Source: Torreya grandis
Lineage: Eukaryota > Streptophyta > Pinopsida > Cupressales > Taxaceae
Assembly (NCBI GenBank): GCA_037957365.1
Contig: JARHVA010000397.1
Coordinates: forward strand, 2,640,001 to 2,704,000
Length of the DNA: 64,000 bases
Direction: 5' to 3'
Position numbers and translations under genes: made by a program. A model generated the notes under the pieces. That model saw only the letters and a list, made by a program, of their open reading frames with translations, was not told where the DNA came from and searched no databases. Within the stretch, counting starts at the first letter, position 1. Every line of letters begins with the position of its first letter. Positions 33,039 through 44,101 of the stretch are shown piece by piece.

Positions 33039-34077
33039 ATCATAATAAACCTACCAAAGATCTAATGGTACATAAAAAAAGATGATCCAATGGAGTGTGA
33101 TTGATCAGTCAAAGATGATCCAACAATGTAAGATCAATGTTGATAATTCAAAGGCCCTAAGATAAGTGATAAGGTAACAAGTGTCACAATTTTAGTAAAA
33201 GAACATTAAGTAACCAATTTCATTTCACCCCTTAGATTAAGATATGATGAACTATGTTGATATAACCAAACAAGATATAATGGTGCATGATTAAGGTTAA
33301 AAATTCAAAATCCCTAAGGATGAACATGGAGAAGACATGTGTCATAACTGTAAGCCACAAATTAAAAATTGAGAATTTTTTAAAGATTGATGGTACATAG
33401 ATGAGCCTATGTATTCTGATCGATAGTCTATAAAATAAGGGACATAATTCTAAGATAAATATCGATGGAGTACATTCATCTAGGCAATGATGATCTGATG
33501 GTATGAGATCAACATTGGCATTTCAATGAAGCTCAAGACAAATGTGGAAGTGATAAGTGTCACAAATTTATGGAATATAGAAAAGCATCCAATGGTATTC
33601 GATTTGTCAAATTGAGATCAATGAACCACATTAATTAGTTTATATATATCCAACAATGTGAAATAAAAGAGACTTTTTAAAGGGTTCATAACCATTGGAA
33701 TGATGACACGTGTTCAAAATAACAAATAGTCTTATTTCAAATATTAATGAATAAGATTCCATGGTAATGCCACATCAGATCCACATAAGCAGATATACCA
33801 ACTTGAAGATCTTATGGGCTCAGAAAATCAAAGGTATAAATACAAAGATCTAAACATAATCTAAGTCAAAAAGATTGCATAAGTTCAAATAGCTACTGCT
33901 ATTAAATCACTCTAAAAGAAAACCTTCATGAAAGCCCTAGCAAGTATAAAAACCCTAATCGATCCTATGCTCATTATAATAAATCTAAAGAAGATTGGAT
34001 TGTCATTTTTACAAGGATAATTTGATCTAGAATTGAACTATAGACCACTAGTAAGTATTTTAAATAAATTTGTAGCC

Positions 34078-36690
34078 ATGGAAGCTTGGAAAGGTGATTC
34101 AAGGAAATAAATGGAGCTTTATTTGAATTCATATGCAAAAAAGAAGAGTTTTTAAGGACACAATTTGATGCCACTACCTTAAATATAGGGGAAAATAATT
34201 AGTCAATCTTGTTTTGGATTATTGAGAACCAACAACCTATCAAAAAATAAGAAGAGAAGAATGTGTCCACAAAGAAGATCTACTATGACATAGTTACCAT
34301 TCAAATGATGGGTCTCCATTATGATACATAATAACTAGAGGTATTACATTGTATAAACATTCTCTTTCCCATTTTTAAGGATGGAAATTTTGATAAGGGC
34401 ATGCTAATAAATGATCATACTCATATAAATATAGATTATATCTCTACTATAGCATTGAAAAACTATTACAGACTGACTAAACCCAAAGTAGACCAAACCA
34501 AAATCAATAATTAGGCCAAATAAAATGACTTAAATACCATCCTTGCCAAATGGATGTATTCTGGGAATCAAGTGTTTTCATATTTCAATAACAACATTAC
34601 CACAAGCCAATTTAGACCTAGGATTAAAATGATCATGACTATGATGAATAGGTTATGTGGTAATTTAACCACTACCTATGTGGATAGGATTTGGGTACCC
34701 TTGGTCTATTTTATGGTTGAGAAACAACTCACCCCTCCTCTTGGTAAAGTTATCAACACTTGTTAGAGTAGATATATTTTTGTAGTCAAGAAAAGGACTG
34801 ATTCCCAAATTCTATATGATTTCACACCTTTTGGGTGCCCTCCTTTCCACAACCAAGATTCCCAATCTTAGAAAATAGTCACCTAGTGGAACTCAAATAG
34901 TTTCATAATATTATTCAAAATTACACATATTCAAGTATAAAGACCACATCCACTTCATTTGTTACTATGTTTATCCATCTCTAATCAAGGCCATCACTAA
35001 GAATCTAATGTCAAGAGTTATCCCCTTAATAAAAAATTCAATTGAATCCATGGGAGATATATGGTTATACCCAGATTAAACGTCATCAAAATTAAAGCAA
35101 TTCAGGGCCAACCCCTCAAGCTACCCATCCATGTTCCTAATAAGCTAGTAGAGTAGGAGGTAGCATATCAATTATTCCATGGAATAGATGGTTTATGAAA
35201 AATCAAGAAGAAAGGGCTCCTCCACAACTTCCCAATTACTATTGGGAAGACCGTATTCAAATAGTGGGAAAATGTTGAAGCAACATCTAGACATAGGACA
35301 TCTTTCAATTCAAAATTGGATGAACTAAGGTAGTGAGATCCCTAGGATAGGGTTAAAGGACACTTAAAGGATAAAGTAATAAATGTGTCTTATGAGCACC
35401 AACTTGGCTCTTATGACCCAATGTACATAAAGGCAACGTCATTCTCTTAGGTCATGGGGAGATTGAAGAAATACAACATCATTCTAGAAGCTAGGATAAT
35501 GAAGGAGCAAAATGGAAGTAATGACATATGGAAACTAAGTCTAAAGCAATATCAATTATTAAGTAGTACACCTTCTAGACCTCTTCTATCCCAATCACAA
35601 GTAGATCCTAAGACTGAGGCACAAATTGAGCAAAGACTAGTAGAAAGGAGGCCTGATGAGATAACATCATCTTCAACCTAGGTTGAGGAATACGGATCAC
35701 TAGTTTAATAAATTAACATGCTAGCATTAGACCATGGGGAGACCATTGAAGATGATCTCAAAATTATATCATTGGCCTATGAGTCTGAAGATGAAGAAAT
35801 GGAGGAGACAAAGGAAGAGAAGGGGAAGGAAGTGTTGGATCTAGTTTTTTTGGATCCCCCTAAAAGAAAGGCTGATTTAGTAATGGTCTTAGTAAAGACT
35901 AAGAAGCCTAAAGTGAATTTAATGCATCCTTTGAGTGAATTCAACATATTTAGTGAGGAGAACTTGATTTATGGACATATCATACCATAATGGTTCATTT
36001 ATAGTAAGTTGAAAAAAATACCTACTATGCAACATTCTTGGGCCATGATGAAGGCCATCAATATTCTAGTGCATCAAGAGGTTAAGCAATGGATCTTGGA
36101 TTTATATTAGGAAGAAGAGAATAGGATGGCTACTTTATGAGAGTTAAGTAGGACATAAATAGAGATACCTAAGCCACAAGTGACCCAATACTTAGTTGGT
36201 GTCAAGTTTAACCCTACAATAACCATCTTGCAAAGGGTCATAGAAAAGAAATATATGACTATATTAATTGATGAGACCAAGGCCCTAAGAAATTAGTCCA
36301 AGAAGATGGATGACATTTATAAGACCTCAAATAGTAAGAGGGTAATATATTACATATTTTAGATAGCTTAATCAAAGAGCCCACCACCCTTAGTCCACTA
36401 GGCCTTATATCTAAAGAGGAGTTCAATCATAGAACCACTCAATTCATGTAAGAAATGAGGAATCAAGGACAAAGGAAAATAGGGATTGATAACAAGAAGA
36501 TCATGGGCCTAATTTTATCATTAGAGGAAAAGATAAGAGATTCTAGGAGAATACAACAAGCTTTGGAAAGGGCTGAGAGAGATCTCAAAGGCCTATAAGA
36601 TCAATAAAAGGAATTGTTCATGATACCTATCATTGATCTCCAACTGATCAATGACCGATATTATAAAATGAATATTTTTTAGGGAAGGTA
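34078..36690 (+). pseudogene. LTR-embedded long ORF, copy 1 (B2 5' LTR)
   Basis: The ATG at 34078 matches the ATG of copy 2 at 47125. Blocks shared with copy 2 in order include KIYYDIVTIQMMGLHY (about 34280), FKDGNFDKGMLINDHTHINI (34375-34434), a RPRIKMIMTMMNRLCGNLTT stretch (34614-34673) with TTYVDRIWVP and GKVINTC, IQGQPLKLPIHVPNKLVE (about 35100-35153), and the acidic EDEEMEETKEEKGKEVLDLV (35787-35846). PPKRKA, TKKPKVN and MQHSWAMMKAINILVHQ follow, then the C-terminal EFNHRTTQF and LILSLEEKIRDSRR region. Predicted mostly helical. I do not recognise a family. There are many stops, mostly at Trp/Gln sites; longest open pieces are 75 and 90 codons. Confidence 0.6.
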
Positions 36691-36874
36691 GAAGACTACA
36701 TCAACACAAGGGTCTCAAAGTCCATCCAATTTACATAGGATATTATATTGTATAAATACATTATATATTTTTGAAAATAGAACATTCTTTTGTAAAATAA
36801 TGTGCAACTTGTAAAGCACATTGCCTATTATTTAGTCATCTAAGAATATCTAAAAGGTTTTCAAAAGATTTTAA

Positions 36875-36890
36875 AAGGACACGTGTCCTT
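36875..36890. promoter_or_regulatory. G-box palindrome AAGGACACGTGTCCTT before the B2 TATA
   Basis: Perfect 16-bp palindrome with a CACGTG core, the plant G-box bound by bZIP and bHLH factors. It lies 40 bp before the TATA box. In a CG-poor window an intact CG here stands out. The matching places in LTR#1 and LTR#2 carry different but also perfect palindromes. Confidence 0.65.
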
Positions 36891-36930
36891 AATATTTGAC
36901 ATGACTAACTGATATACCTCATGAAAGGTC

Positions 36931-36938
36931 TATATAAA
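36931..36938 (+). promoter_or_regulatory. TATA box of the B2 5' LTR
   Basis: TATATAAA in the context GGTCTATATAAAGAGG, followed by the shared leader with GTAACTTTTGAGCAC. It is the best-kept TATA box among the family B LTRs here. Confidence 0.65.
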
Positions 36939-37790
36939 GAGGTATTTCCCATTGTAAAGAGGGGGTTTTTTGGATCCAAAACTATTTTGTAACTTTTGAG
37001 CACATTAATACAAAGAAAGGAGTTCTAAAAAGTTTGTCCACATTCACTTGTGTGAATTTCTATCATGTCTTCTCTCTCATTTTTTTGGTCACATTTTTAG
37101 ATTTGAATGGTTCTTATGAATTCCAGATGTGCATCTTTAAATGCAGATCTACTAGTTTGTGTTAATGTTAGAATAGTTAAAGGTTCTTAGGTTTAATTCA
37201 CTTTCTTTACTCTTCTTACATTTGAGATAATGTTATTTGCTTGTAGGGGTAAAACTCTTAAAGTAAATCCTTTTATTATTTGCATATTTTCATACCTTCC
37301 TTAGATGTTTGCCTGATGTGTGATAGGATTTGAGTTTATTCTACTTCATGTTGCGGATTGGTTAAATGAATATTTGGATGAAAATGGAACTTTTTCATAA
37401 TGTTTGAAATAAAGATCAACAACACCTCTATTTTCTACCATACCCATCATTTTGCTCCTTTTTACATCAATTCATCTTAGATTAGATTCATTATAAATAC
37501 TCATATTAGTTTAGCTTTATACTTAGGATTAAGAATAATTCACTTTAAATAACATATATCATATTCAAAATCAAAGATTAACTATTGAGCCATGGTGGCT
37601 CCAAACCACCAACTAATATAAATTTGTGAAATAGTCACTTGTTCTACCTTTATTTGACCAAGGATAGTAAGATTATCATAACCTACAACTCATGCATTAG
37701 ATTATCTAAATTTATAAATGAGTAGTGTTTCTTAAACATTAAGAACCACCTATGATAGATGTTTATGCATAAAAAAGGAACACATTTCAT

Positions 37791-37806
37791 TGGCGCTAGG
37801 AGGGCC
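37791..37806 (+). promoter_or_regulatory. Candidate primer binding site of B2
   Basis: TGGCGCTAGGAGGGCC follows the LTR end by about 16 bases. TGGCGC is a usual start of primer sites in plant Athila/Tat elements. B3 has a decayed match (TAGTGATAAAAGG, minus 61360-61348) at the same distance. I cannot name the tRNA, and the gap to the LTR end is longer than usual. Confidence 0.45.
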
Positions 37807-38291
37807 TTAAATCTTTGAAAATTTATAACAACTTTGCTAATTTTGGTGAATTCTATTCAAATATTGATGTATTATTTGCATATTTGTGTTTCTTTTAGCA
37901 TATTTTTGTAAATATCATTGATCTTAATGGTTTTAGACTAGTCTTCATGCTTATTTAGATAAAGATAGATATTCTTTGAAGATATATGATAAATTGTGGT
38001 AAAGATAGCTTAATCTTTTTAAATCCAAGGTGTTTGAGGTTAGTAATAGCTATTTTGTTCAAAGATTTATTGGATCTTTGCAAATTTTAGTTTATCTAAT
38101 CTTGAAATGTGTAAAGATCATTCATTATTACGTGTTTGGACATATATTTGAGCTTAATTAGTTAAATATTGATGTCCTTTATCATTATTTATACACATGT
38201 AAAAATTTGCTTAATGTGTAAGTCTTATCATTGTTATTTTTAAAGATAAGATTTACACATCATATTTCAAACACAACTCGAATATTTTAAG

Positions 38292-39600
38292 ATGGAATTT
38301 CCAAGGATAAGGATTAGGTCACGTTTAGAGACAAGGGTTACTCTTCTTTCATTAGAAGTTTATAGGAGATCTAGTTGAGACAAAGGTAAGCGTAGACTCT
38401 CAAAGTCTCAACCAAATTCACCAGTTCAAGGTGCTCTTGTGTTCAATCTCTATCAAGGTATGGCTTTTCTAGGTGGTTATTCAATCAATGTGTCAGGTGT
38501 GGTACATGACCTTCCTCATAATCTTGAAAATTATTTGCCTAATTTTAGTCCTAATTGTGTTGTAACTATTGAAGAACACATAAAAATTTTCAAAGCTACT
38601 CTAAGACTTTTGAATGTTATTCATGAAGATGTAACATGCATGTTATTCCCATTTACTTTCAAAGATGCTACATATGAATGGTTACTCAACCTTCCTAAAA
38701 ACTACATAGCCAGTTATAATTATTCTAATAATTACTTCATTGATTAGTTTGGTAAAACCATTAGTCCATGTGTCGTATACCAACAGTTTACCATAGTCAA
38801 AAGAGATTCAAATGAACCCATAAGATCATATAATGCTATACTCCAATTTTTTTTAGCAAAACCATATCTACTTATAGACCTACTGAGGCTTTAGACTTAT
38901 AGATTTATAAGGATTCCTTGGATCTAATGACTTATATGTTTCTCAACCCTAGCTTATGTTGAAGTTATGATCATTAATAATTAGATGCAACCCTAGGGAT
39001 AAATGGCATACAACATTCCCAATATTAATATAAATTTTCACATTTTGAACATCATTCCCAATTCTAATAAAAATATTTCTAACTTAAATCAACTTCCAGT
39101 CCTGAGCCAATTGCCTTAGACTCATGCACATCCTGGCCAAAACCTAAGATTCTTGAATAACTTTTCTAGTGGATCTCATCCATAAGACTAGAGAGATTTG
39201 ATACCTATAGCTAGTATTAATACTCAAGTGAATAATTTTTAGGCACCAAATAATGAGAATGATTCTATCTTAAAGATGCTTCAAAATTTAAGCACTAATT
39301 TCATTCAGTTGTAAAAGCAAGTTAGCAATATTAGAGAAAGCTCTAATAGGAAATTATCTTTCCAAAGGTTCAATAGGCATTAAAATAGGTTTTAAAATAT
39401 CAATAATAACCATAATAATGAGTCATATTGTAATAATAATATCCATAATATAAATCTTAGTGATGTAGCTTTATTTGATTATTGTAGAGTGCATTGTACT
39501 TCAAAGCATAGTGAATTAGATTGTCTATAATTTTTCAATAATTTTGAAGCTTTTCAAGAAGAGTTATAAAATTTTTAAGTTTTTCCTAATAAATAAAATG
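38292..39600 (+). pseudogene. gag: B2 gag remnant
   Basis: From the ATG at 38292 the frame runs through RSRLETRVTLLSLEVYRR and, in the same frame from 38439, an open stretch of 102 codons with the Retrotrans_gag signature: HEDVTCMLFPFTFKDATYEW (38628-38687), LLNLP and an FxxxF-type end, then GKTISPCVVYQQF (about 38751). A possible zinc-knuckle, YCRVHCTSKHSELDC (about 39480-39524), follows further on. The B3 copy matches it throughout. Gag forms the particle and binds RNA. Stops at 38373 and after FID are at expected Gln/Trp positions. Confidence 0.75.
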
Positions 39601-39779
39601 TTGTAGGTACTTCAAGTTCTTCAAGGTCATCTAAATATTTTGATTCGACTCTCATGGTAGTGACATTTGAGTTCTTATTTCAAAAAGAGAATGCACTTGA
39701 GGATATCCCTAAAGAGATTCATGATTTTATCAATACTTGAATAAGACCTATCCTCTAAGAAATAGGGAGTAGAAACAAA

Positions 39780-40420
39780 CTTTGAATACCTCAACCCCAC
39801 CAGATAAATTTGATACTCCTCTTGATACTACATCAGATAATAATCTAGAGCTTTCAAAGGGAAGTACTTCCAAAAATAGTACTAATGCATCTAAATCTAT
39901 CAATAAGAATGGATATAATATAGTAGAGGACATGAAAAGATTAAAGCTAACATTATCTTGCATGAGTTGAATCATATTATATAATAAAGGGATCTTTTAT
40001 TGGAGTCTTTATCTAAAAATCCTAGTAAGTCTCAAAAGGCTACACATGCTAATGTTGTAATACATAAAAATAAGGCAGATGTTCCACCTTTCCTGCTTAC
40101 AGTTAGGATATTTGGTAAGAATTTAGATAATTGTTTGGTATATTCAAGATATTCTACTAAAATCATGCCTAATGGTATTTGTGAATAAATTGGTTTGAAT
40201 CCCATTAAATCTGATAGGGTTGCAACTCAATTAGATAAATCAAGAGTCAATATAATTGGTGACTTTTTAAATGTTCACATGCAGATTACTTCTGAACCAA
40301 GGATCCAATAGTTCATTGAAATCCAAGTGGTGGTTATTCCTAATGCATATGGAATGTTTCTAAGTAGAGATTGGACTAGATCATTGAATGGTTATATGTC
40401 TACATATTATTCACACATGT
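39780..40420 (+). pseudogene. B2 protease region remnant
   Basis: The open stretch 40000-40188 (MESLSKNPSKSQKATHANVV..., then KADVPPFLLTVRIFGKNLDN) leads to SRYSTKIMPNGICE, where Tat-type proteases have D.GSS.NIMP...C. Further on come DKSRVNIIGDFLNVHMQITS (about 40237-40296) and VVIPNAYGMFLSRDWTRSL (about 40330-40386), the usual end of the fold (I..AYG.LLGRDW). The catalytic Asp-Ser/Thr-Gly triad is not readable: the place reads YSRYSTK. It is therefore a broken pepsin-like retroviral protease. Confidence 0.65.
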
Positions 40421-40589
40421 GGTTACCCTAGAAACTAGTTCCCAATCAGATCAAGATATAGAGGGAACCCAAGATGAAGCATATGATCACTGAGTACAAT
40501 GAAACCAATGAGAGGGTCAACATGGATAACTTATATCTATGTGTTTACACTCTTAATTCCCCAAAAGTATATAACACCAAAGTTTCTCA

Positions 40590-41010
40590 TGCTATGCCTA
40601 TATTATGGAAGTTATACTTTGATGGTGCTAGATGTAAACTAGGTTCTAGAGTAGGAGTGTTATTAATCAATCCCATTGGGAAATAATACAATGCCTCTTA
40701 CAAAATATAATTCCCATGCACTAATAATCTTACAGAGTATGAATCACTTATCCTTAGATTACAATTTTCAATCAAACATAAGGTTAAGGAACTATTAGTT
40801 TTTTGTGATTCAGAACTAGTAGTCAATCAAGTCAAAATTAAATACCAATGCAATCTATCATATCTCAAGAAGTATAAATTTAGAGTGTGGGACTTAATTG
40901 AAGTTTTTGATGCTTTCAACATTATATAAATTCTTAGGGAAGAAAAAAAGGTTGATGATGAACTTGCTTCAACTTTAGCCAACCTTATGCCCAGTCAGAA
41001 TTATAAGTTG
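40590..41010 (+). pseudogene. B2 RNase H (aRNH-type) located before RT
   Basis: ILWKLYFDGARCKLGSRVGV starts the domain; the first catalytic Asp is at 40621-40623. CTNNLTEYESLILRLQF supplies the Glu at 40735-40737, LLVFCDSELVVNQVK the next Asp at 40807-40809, and VDDELASTLAN (about 40951-40983) the last acidic site and typical end. All three core acidic residues are kept, with only a few stops. The domain lies between protease and RT, about 550 bp before the first RT motif. B3 has the same order. In element A the like domain lies after RT, so the placement is a family trait. Confidence 0.8.
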
Positions 41011-41349
41011 CAAAGCCTTACCATTAAATTAGTCCCATGTCCCTCAGTGCCATATAATGTTAACCAATTGTAAGTATTAAATGATGATCAATAGATCATA
41101 GACTTCATGACTATCTCATGAATATTTGAGGCTTACATCATTAATGAAGTCAATGAGAATACCCTTGATGATGACAAAGTTGAAGGCAAACTTGATGACA
41201 AGGTCATTTAGCTAAATGACAATCAGATTCCAAAAGGAATTATTGCCTTAGAGAGACTATTTGATACAAACATACTAGCTAAGACTATCAAGATTCCCAA
41301 AGTGAATGGGAAGGATTACAATTAAATTGACCTAGGTTCCCAAGGTCAA

Positions 41350-42250
41350 CCTCAACTGGTGAAGATTGGTACAACCTACACAAGCATTGAAACCAAGAGA
41401 GCTAAATATCTATTGACTAAGTATAAATATGTAATAGCATGGTATTATGATGACTTAAATATCTTTAATCCTAGAGTCATAACCCACAACATACCATTTA
41501 AAGAAGTTTTGAAGCCATTTAGGCAAGAACAAAGGCCAGTCAACCCTATCCTAGAATCAATGATATATAGAGAAGTTAAGAAGTTACTAGATTCCAAGAT
41601 AGTGTTTCCCATTAGACACTCCACTTAGGTAGCTAAATTAGTACCAATCAGGAAGAAAAATGTTGAAATTAGATTGTGCATTAACTTTAGAAATCTAAAT
41701 AGAGCATCTAAAAAAGATAATTATCCCTTGCCTTCTCTTGACCAAGTAATCCAAATTGTTTTTAGTTCTTATATGATATCTTTTCTTGATGAATTTTTAG
41801 GGTATAATCAAGTACAAGTAAACAAGGAAGAGATGATGAAGATTGTGTTTACTACTAAGTGAGGAACTTTTGCTTAAAAAAAGGATGCCCTTTGAATTAA
41901 TCAATGTAGGTGAAACATTTTAAAGAGAATTGGATCATGCATTCCAAGACATCATAGGTAAGTTCATTATTATATACATGGATGATCTGACTATCTTTTC
42001 TAAGAACATGGATGACTACATCATGCACTTGCAACAAGTATTTGAGAGATGCAGAAGTTAGCGAAACTCCCTCAATCCCAAGAAGAGTATTTTTTGTGTA
42101 ACTGATGGAAATATATTAAGACATGGTATAACCAAGGAGGGGATCTCTATAGACCCTGATAGATTAAATATAATATCTAAGATAGAACCACCCAATAGTA
42201 GGAAGTAATTGAAGTCTTTATTTGGTAAAATCAACTTTGTATGAAAGTTC
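41350..42250 (+). pseudogene. B2 reverse transcriptase remnant
   Basis: Blocks in order: an approach region with SIETKRAKYLLTKYKYVIAW (41383-41442), VKKLLDSKIVFPIRHST (41575-41625), LVPIRKKN, RLCINFRNLNRASKKDNYPL (41666-41728), PSLDQVIQIVF, ISFLDEFLGYNQVQV (41776-41820; FLD..SGYNQ motif), KIVFTTK.GTFA and the catalytic YMDD at 41975-41986. LNPKKSIFCVT (about 42072-42104) and DRLNIISKIEPPNS follow. This is a clear Ty3/gypsy RT. Stops lie at Trp (KWGTF) and Gln positions. Two open pieces of 89 and 62 codons remain. Confidence 0.85.
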
Positions 42251-42279
42251 ATTTTTGGTCTTGTAGATATTGTAAATCC

Positions 42280-42760
42280 ATTAAATGACATGTTGAAGAA
42301 AGATGTCAAGATCACATGGAACAAAGAGACCAAGAAATATTTTAAAGACATAAAAAATGCAATTAGATAGGCTCCAATCTTAATAATCCCATATTTTACT
42401 AAATATTTATATCTTTATTCCTTTGCCTTTGATCATACAATAGCTATTGTTCTAACTCAGAAAATAGATAAGTGTGATCACCACATTGCTCTCATGAATA
42501 CAAACCTTAAATTTTTTGAGTTAAATTCTTCTTTGATTAACAAATAAGCATTTTCTTTAGTCAAGGTAGTGAATAAATTTAGGCACTATATTCTTAGGAA
42601 TAAAGTGTATGCAATCCTGCTAGACCCTACCACTAAGCTAATGTTGAGTAAATGAGAAATTGGAGGAAGGAGAGGTAAGTGGATGTGTATCCTTCAATAA
42701 TATGATCTAGAGATAATGACTACCAAGTTGGTAAGATGCCAAGGATCAATTAGTTAATTT
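42280..42760 (+). pseudogene. B2 RT-linked RNase H remnant
   Basis: After NDMLKKDVKITWNKETKK (about 42286-42339; the usual LL.K...W...C..AF region), the frame gives YLYLYSFAFDHTIAIVLTQK (about 42402-42461), where Ty3/gypsy RNase H has LYxDAS..xxGAVL. NLKFFELNSSLINK and FRHYILRNKVYAILLDPTTK (about 42579-42638) follow, then W.. LLEYDLEI-like sequence. The first catalytic Asp of the usual LYxDAS motif is missing, consistent with a degenerate RNase H in an element that has an aRNH. B3 reads YLYSFVSDHIIVVVIT at the same place. Confidence 0.7.
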
Positions 42761-42829
42761 CTAATACTAATCCCAAACTAAATGTTATGTAGGTTAATCA
42801 ACAAAAATTTCAATACAATGATTGGTATG

Positions 42830-44101
42830 ATCCCACTGTTCATTTGCTAATCAATGGATATTATCTTATAGGGTTAAGTAGAGATAAAAAGAGAGATTTA
42901 AGTCTTAAGGAATCATACTTATTAATCAAGGATGGACTTTTGTATAGGAATAAATTTTAAGACATTTACCTGAGGTGTGTGTCCAAGGAAAAAGAAGCTG
43001 AGATCTTGAGATCTTTTAATGAAAAACTAGGAAGTGGACATCCATCTAGGAATACTAAAACCCAAAATATCCTTAGATCTAGTTAATACTAGCCTAGTAT
43101 CTTCAAGGATGATCATAATTATGTGAGAGAGTGTCATGCATGTTAAGTATTAAACATAAAAGAGCCAAAGGAAACCATGCCATTAAAACTTGTGAAGATT
43201 TTTAAGATTTTTTCCTAATGAAGACTAGATTTTATGGGGATCATCAACCCTAATTCATCTGATAGTCACAAGTATGTAATGATTGCTACTGACTACTACA
43301 CAAGATGGATTGAATTAGTGGCAACCAAGCAATGTAGGAATGAAGAAGTGATCAAATTATTATAGGATAATATCTACATAAGGCTTATCACACCAATATA
43401 TCTAGTATGTAATAATGGGTCTAATTTTGTATCTATTGAGATGACTGAGTGGGCATATGACAACAAAAATTTTCTCAAGTTATCATCAAACCATTACGTT
43501 AAGGAAATGGAGTGTCTGAATCAATAAATAAGAACTTGATGAAAGCCATAAATAAATTTGTAGATGATAAAACAAATACATGGCATAAGCTACTTAAGTA
43601 TGCCCTTTAGCAAGATATAACAAGAGTTAAATAAGATCTCAAGGAATCACCATTCTTTATAGTATATGGTCAATAACCTATATTTCCCATGACGCTCAAG
43701 ATGCCAACCTACAAGTTTATGCAAGAGTACATGGAGGAGGATCAAGAATTTTCAATTTTAAGGTTACTTGACATAATACATATGGAAGATGTAAGAGAGG
43801 AATATTTTTCAAATTTAAACAGAGACCAGACCATAATTAAGAGGTGGTTTGACAAACATTCAAAGATAAATGTGTTTAGACAAGGATACCTAGTTATTAT
43901 TTGGGATAAATCCTCAAAACCAAAAGAAAAGCATGGAAAGTTCATGCCTTTGTGGATTATCCCATATTAGATTGTTGAGACCCTAGGAGACAACACCTTT
44001 AAACTAAAAGACTTATAAGGAGAAGAGTTTTTATTTCCAACCAATGGGCAATACCTCAAGCACTATTTATCTATTTATCCACCAGAAGTCTTCATGAAGT
44101 G
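42830..44101 (+). pseudogene. B2 integrase remnant
   Basis: The N-terminal zinc-binding part reads GSGHPSRNTKTQNIL (about 43032-43076) and KDDHNYVRECHAC (about 43105-43143). The core has LDFMGIINPNSSDSHKYVM (first Asp, about 43228), YLVCNNGSNFVSIEMTEWAY (43399-43458), where the second catalytic Asp is expected at 43411-43413 but Asn (AAT) is read, and GNGVSESINKNL with the Glu (about 43523). The end of the core and the C-terminal module (KRWFDKHSKINVFRQGYLVI, KHGKFMPLWIIPY, GDNTFKLKDL) are well kept, with one open piece of 93 codons (43689-43970). Pol stops at 44101. Confidence 0.85.

Larger units (their letters stand above)
32887..37774 (+). repeat. B2 5' LTR (left part missing)
   Basis: At least 4.9 kb. 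Contents in order: a region with repeated GATGATCYAATGG words and GTGACAAGTGTCAC palindromes (about 33020-33720), a long ORF (34078-36690), a palindrome (36875), TATA (36931), an R/U5 with the conserved hairpin (37593) and an end near GCATAAAAA (37774). Its start aligns with 45950 of the 3' LTR, so upstream LTR sequence is lost or displaced. Confidence 0.7.

Noticed and set aside
36875..36890. Perfect palindrome considered as a factor-independent terminator
   Set aside because: It has no T-run or transcript context, lies before a TATA box and is in a plant LTR; a transcription factor site is more likely.
32887..37774. The long ORF region considered as a separate element nested in B2
   Set aside because: It is present at the matching place on both sides of B2 and, in short form, in other LTRs, so it belongs to the LTR itself.
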